Of a stretch of 15,841 nt of DNA, positions 14,889 through 15,841 are shown one piece after another. Source of the DNA: an uncultured Bacillota bacterium (GTDB lineage: Bacteria > Bacillota > Clostridia > Caldicoprobacterales > UBA3941); NCBI GenBank assembly GCA_937960725.1, contig CALGOY010000191.1, forward strand, positions 1 to 15,841. Direction: 5' to 3'. The notes beneath the pieces were generated by a model, which saw only the letters and a program-made list of their open reading frames with translations, did not search any database and was not told the DNA's origin. Numbering within the stretch: the first letter of the stretch is position 1; every line of letters starts with the position of its first letter. Both the position numbers and the translations under genes were made by a program.

Positions 14889-14927
14889 CAGAACAATAAA
14901 ATAGGAGTGTAAAAAGGAAGTAGTAGT

Positions 14928-15704
14928 ATGATAGGACAAGTAAAAGAGATCTACCAATACAGGGAAATGCTGAAGAACATGGTAAAGAAGGACTTGAGAA
15001 CCAGGTACAAGGGCTCGGTCCTGGGCTTTTTGTGGACCTTTGTAAACCCGCTTCTTCAGCTGGTCATATATACCGTAATATTCTCCAATATAATGAGGAT
15101 GAACATAGAAAAATTCCACATGTTCTTGTTCGTCGCTCTGCTCCCCTGGATATTCTTTTCAACCTCCCTACAGGTTAGCACAACCAGCGTAATAGCTAAT
15201 AAAGAGCTGGTAAAAAAGATATACTTCCCCAGGGTCATCCTTCCACTATCCGTCGTAACTGCCAATCTAATGAACTTTATATTTTCCTTTGCCATCCTGC
15301 TTCCCGCGCTTGTTATATCGGAGATTGGCATCAGTCCGGCGATTGTGTGGCTTCCCTTGGTGCTGCTGGTAGAATTCCAGCTGGCTTTGGCCTTTTCCAT
15401 CCTATTTGCAGGCCTAAACGTGTACTTTAGAGACTTAGAGCACCTGCTGGGGATAGTACTAATGGCTTGGTTTTATTTTACTCCCATCGTATATCCGGTG
15501 GAAATGATACCGGAGCGCCTTGCGCCGCTATTTAACATGAACCCGATGCTCCACATAATAGCGGCTTTCAGGGACATCCTCTACTACGGCAAAGCACCGG
15601 ATATGAAGATGCTTGGGATTATTTTTCTCGCAGGATTTGCATTCCTTATAATCAGCAATGCTGCGTTCAACAGGCTGCAGAGAAATTTCGCGGAAGAGAT
15701 ATAG
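14928..15704 (+). CDS. ABC-2 type polysaccharide export permease (Wzm/TagG family)
   Basis: A 258-residue membrane protein with about six hydrophobic segments. It opens with the family signature VKKDLRTRYKGSVLGFLWTF followed by VNPLLQLVIYTVIFS, and keeps LFVALLPWIFFS, the KKIYFPRVILPLS coupling region, and WFYFTPIVYPVEMIPE with NPMLHIIAAFRDILYYG near the end. These features match permeases that move lipid-linked O-antigen, teichoic acid or other glycans across the membrane with a Wzt/TagH ATPase. The ATPase gene begins 11 bases after this stop. AAAAAGGAAG lies upstream of the ATG. The pair implies that the whole glycan is built inside the cell before export. A TagGH-type wall teichoic acid exporter is the main alternative, but no glycerol- or ribitol-phosphate genes are in view. 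Confidence 0.92.
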   Translation: MIGQVKEIYQYREMLKNMVKKDLRTRYKGSVLGFLWTFVNPLLQLVIYTVIFSNIMRMNIEKFHMFLFVALLPWIFFSTSLQVSTTSVIANKELVKKIYFPRVILPLSVVTANLMNFIFSFAILLPALVISEIGISPAIVWLPLVLLVEFQLALAFSILFAGLNVYFRDLEHLLGIVLMAWFYFTPIVYPVEMIPERLAPLFNMNPMLHIIAAFRDILYYGKAPDMKMLGIIFLAGFAFLIISNAAFNRLQRNFAEEI

Positions 15705-15715
15705 GGGGGAGAGCG

Positions 15716-15841
15716 GTGAATGTAATTAGCGTACGAGACGTTACCAAGATGTACAAAATATACAAGGACAAAAGCACCACCCTAAAGGAAAAGGTACTAT
15801 TCAGAGACCGCAACCGGTATGAAGAAAAATGGGTCCTTAAG
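15716..15841 (+). CDS. ABC transporter ATPase for polysaccharide export, N-terminus only (Wzt/TagH family)
   Basis: The first 42 codons from GTG 15716 are in the window; the gene continues beyond its end. The start follows a purine run (AGGGGGGAGAG, 15703-15713) that overlaps the permease stop. The protein begins VISVRDVTKMYKIYKD, the first strand of an ABC ATPase with the aromatic A-loop position (MYKIY), then a basic stretch, TLKEKVLFRDRNRYEEKWVL, as seen in Wzt/TagH proteins before the Walker A motif. Walker A itself lies outside, so ATPase integrity and any C-terminal carbohydrate-binding domain cannot be judged. Tight spacing to the permease gene supports the pairing. Confidence 0.85.
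   Translation, partial: MNVISVRDVTKMYKIYKDKSTTLKEKVLFRDRNRYEEKWVLK

Overview
The window looks like chromosome from a low-to-mid GC, endospore-forming Firmicute, most likely a Clostridia member. The evidence is the gene order csfB/gin - yaaO-type decarboxylase - tmk - yaaQ/darA - yaaR - holB - yaaT/ricT, which is the well-known Bacillus subtilis block next to dnaX-recR without xpaC and yaaN. A small 2x[4Fe-4S] ferredoxin, strong Shine-Dalgarno sites, heavy AGG/AGA and ATA codon use and U-tailed hairpin terminators also fit. I cannot name a genus.

Layout. Bases 1-43 are the end of an unidentified gene. Bases 161-5419 carry the housekeeping/sporulation block on the + strand: sigma-G inhibitor Gin, a PLP-dependent Orn/Lys/Arg decarboxylase, thymidylate kinase, a c-di-AMP receptor, YaaR, DNA polymerase III delta-prime and RicT. 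Next comes a single-gene ferredoxin unit (5543-5713) with its own candidate promoter and terminator, then an Eis-like GNAT acetyltransferase (5809-6918) ending in a good terminator. A large secreted SpoIID/LytB-type cell-wall protein with five C-terminal SH3b domains follows (7080-9623); its last two repeats are a very recent duplication.

From about 9780 a new operon begins with a good sigma-A-type promoter. It encodes three GT4-fold glycosyltransferases, a polyprenyl-phosphate sugar-1-phosphate transferase (WbaP/WcaJ type), an ABC-2 polysaccharide permease (Wzm/TagG type) and the start of its ATPase (Wzt/TagH type), which is cut by the window end. Together these can start a lipid-linked glycan on undecaprenyl phosphate, extend it in the cytoplasm and export it by an ABC transporter: a surface polysaccharide or wall-glycan locus.

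Every substantial gene belongs to a recognisable family and all are on the + strand. I see no CRISPR array, transposon, phage gene, tRNA or rRNA. I found no clearly undescribed system. The best second-look items are non-coding or architectural: an inverted repeat centred exactly on the -10 box of the glycan operon, a 49-nt strong hairpin just upstream of it, a pair of TTCCGGAA palindromes around the gin promoter, and the perfect 181-bp duplication in the SpoIID/SH3b gene.
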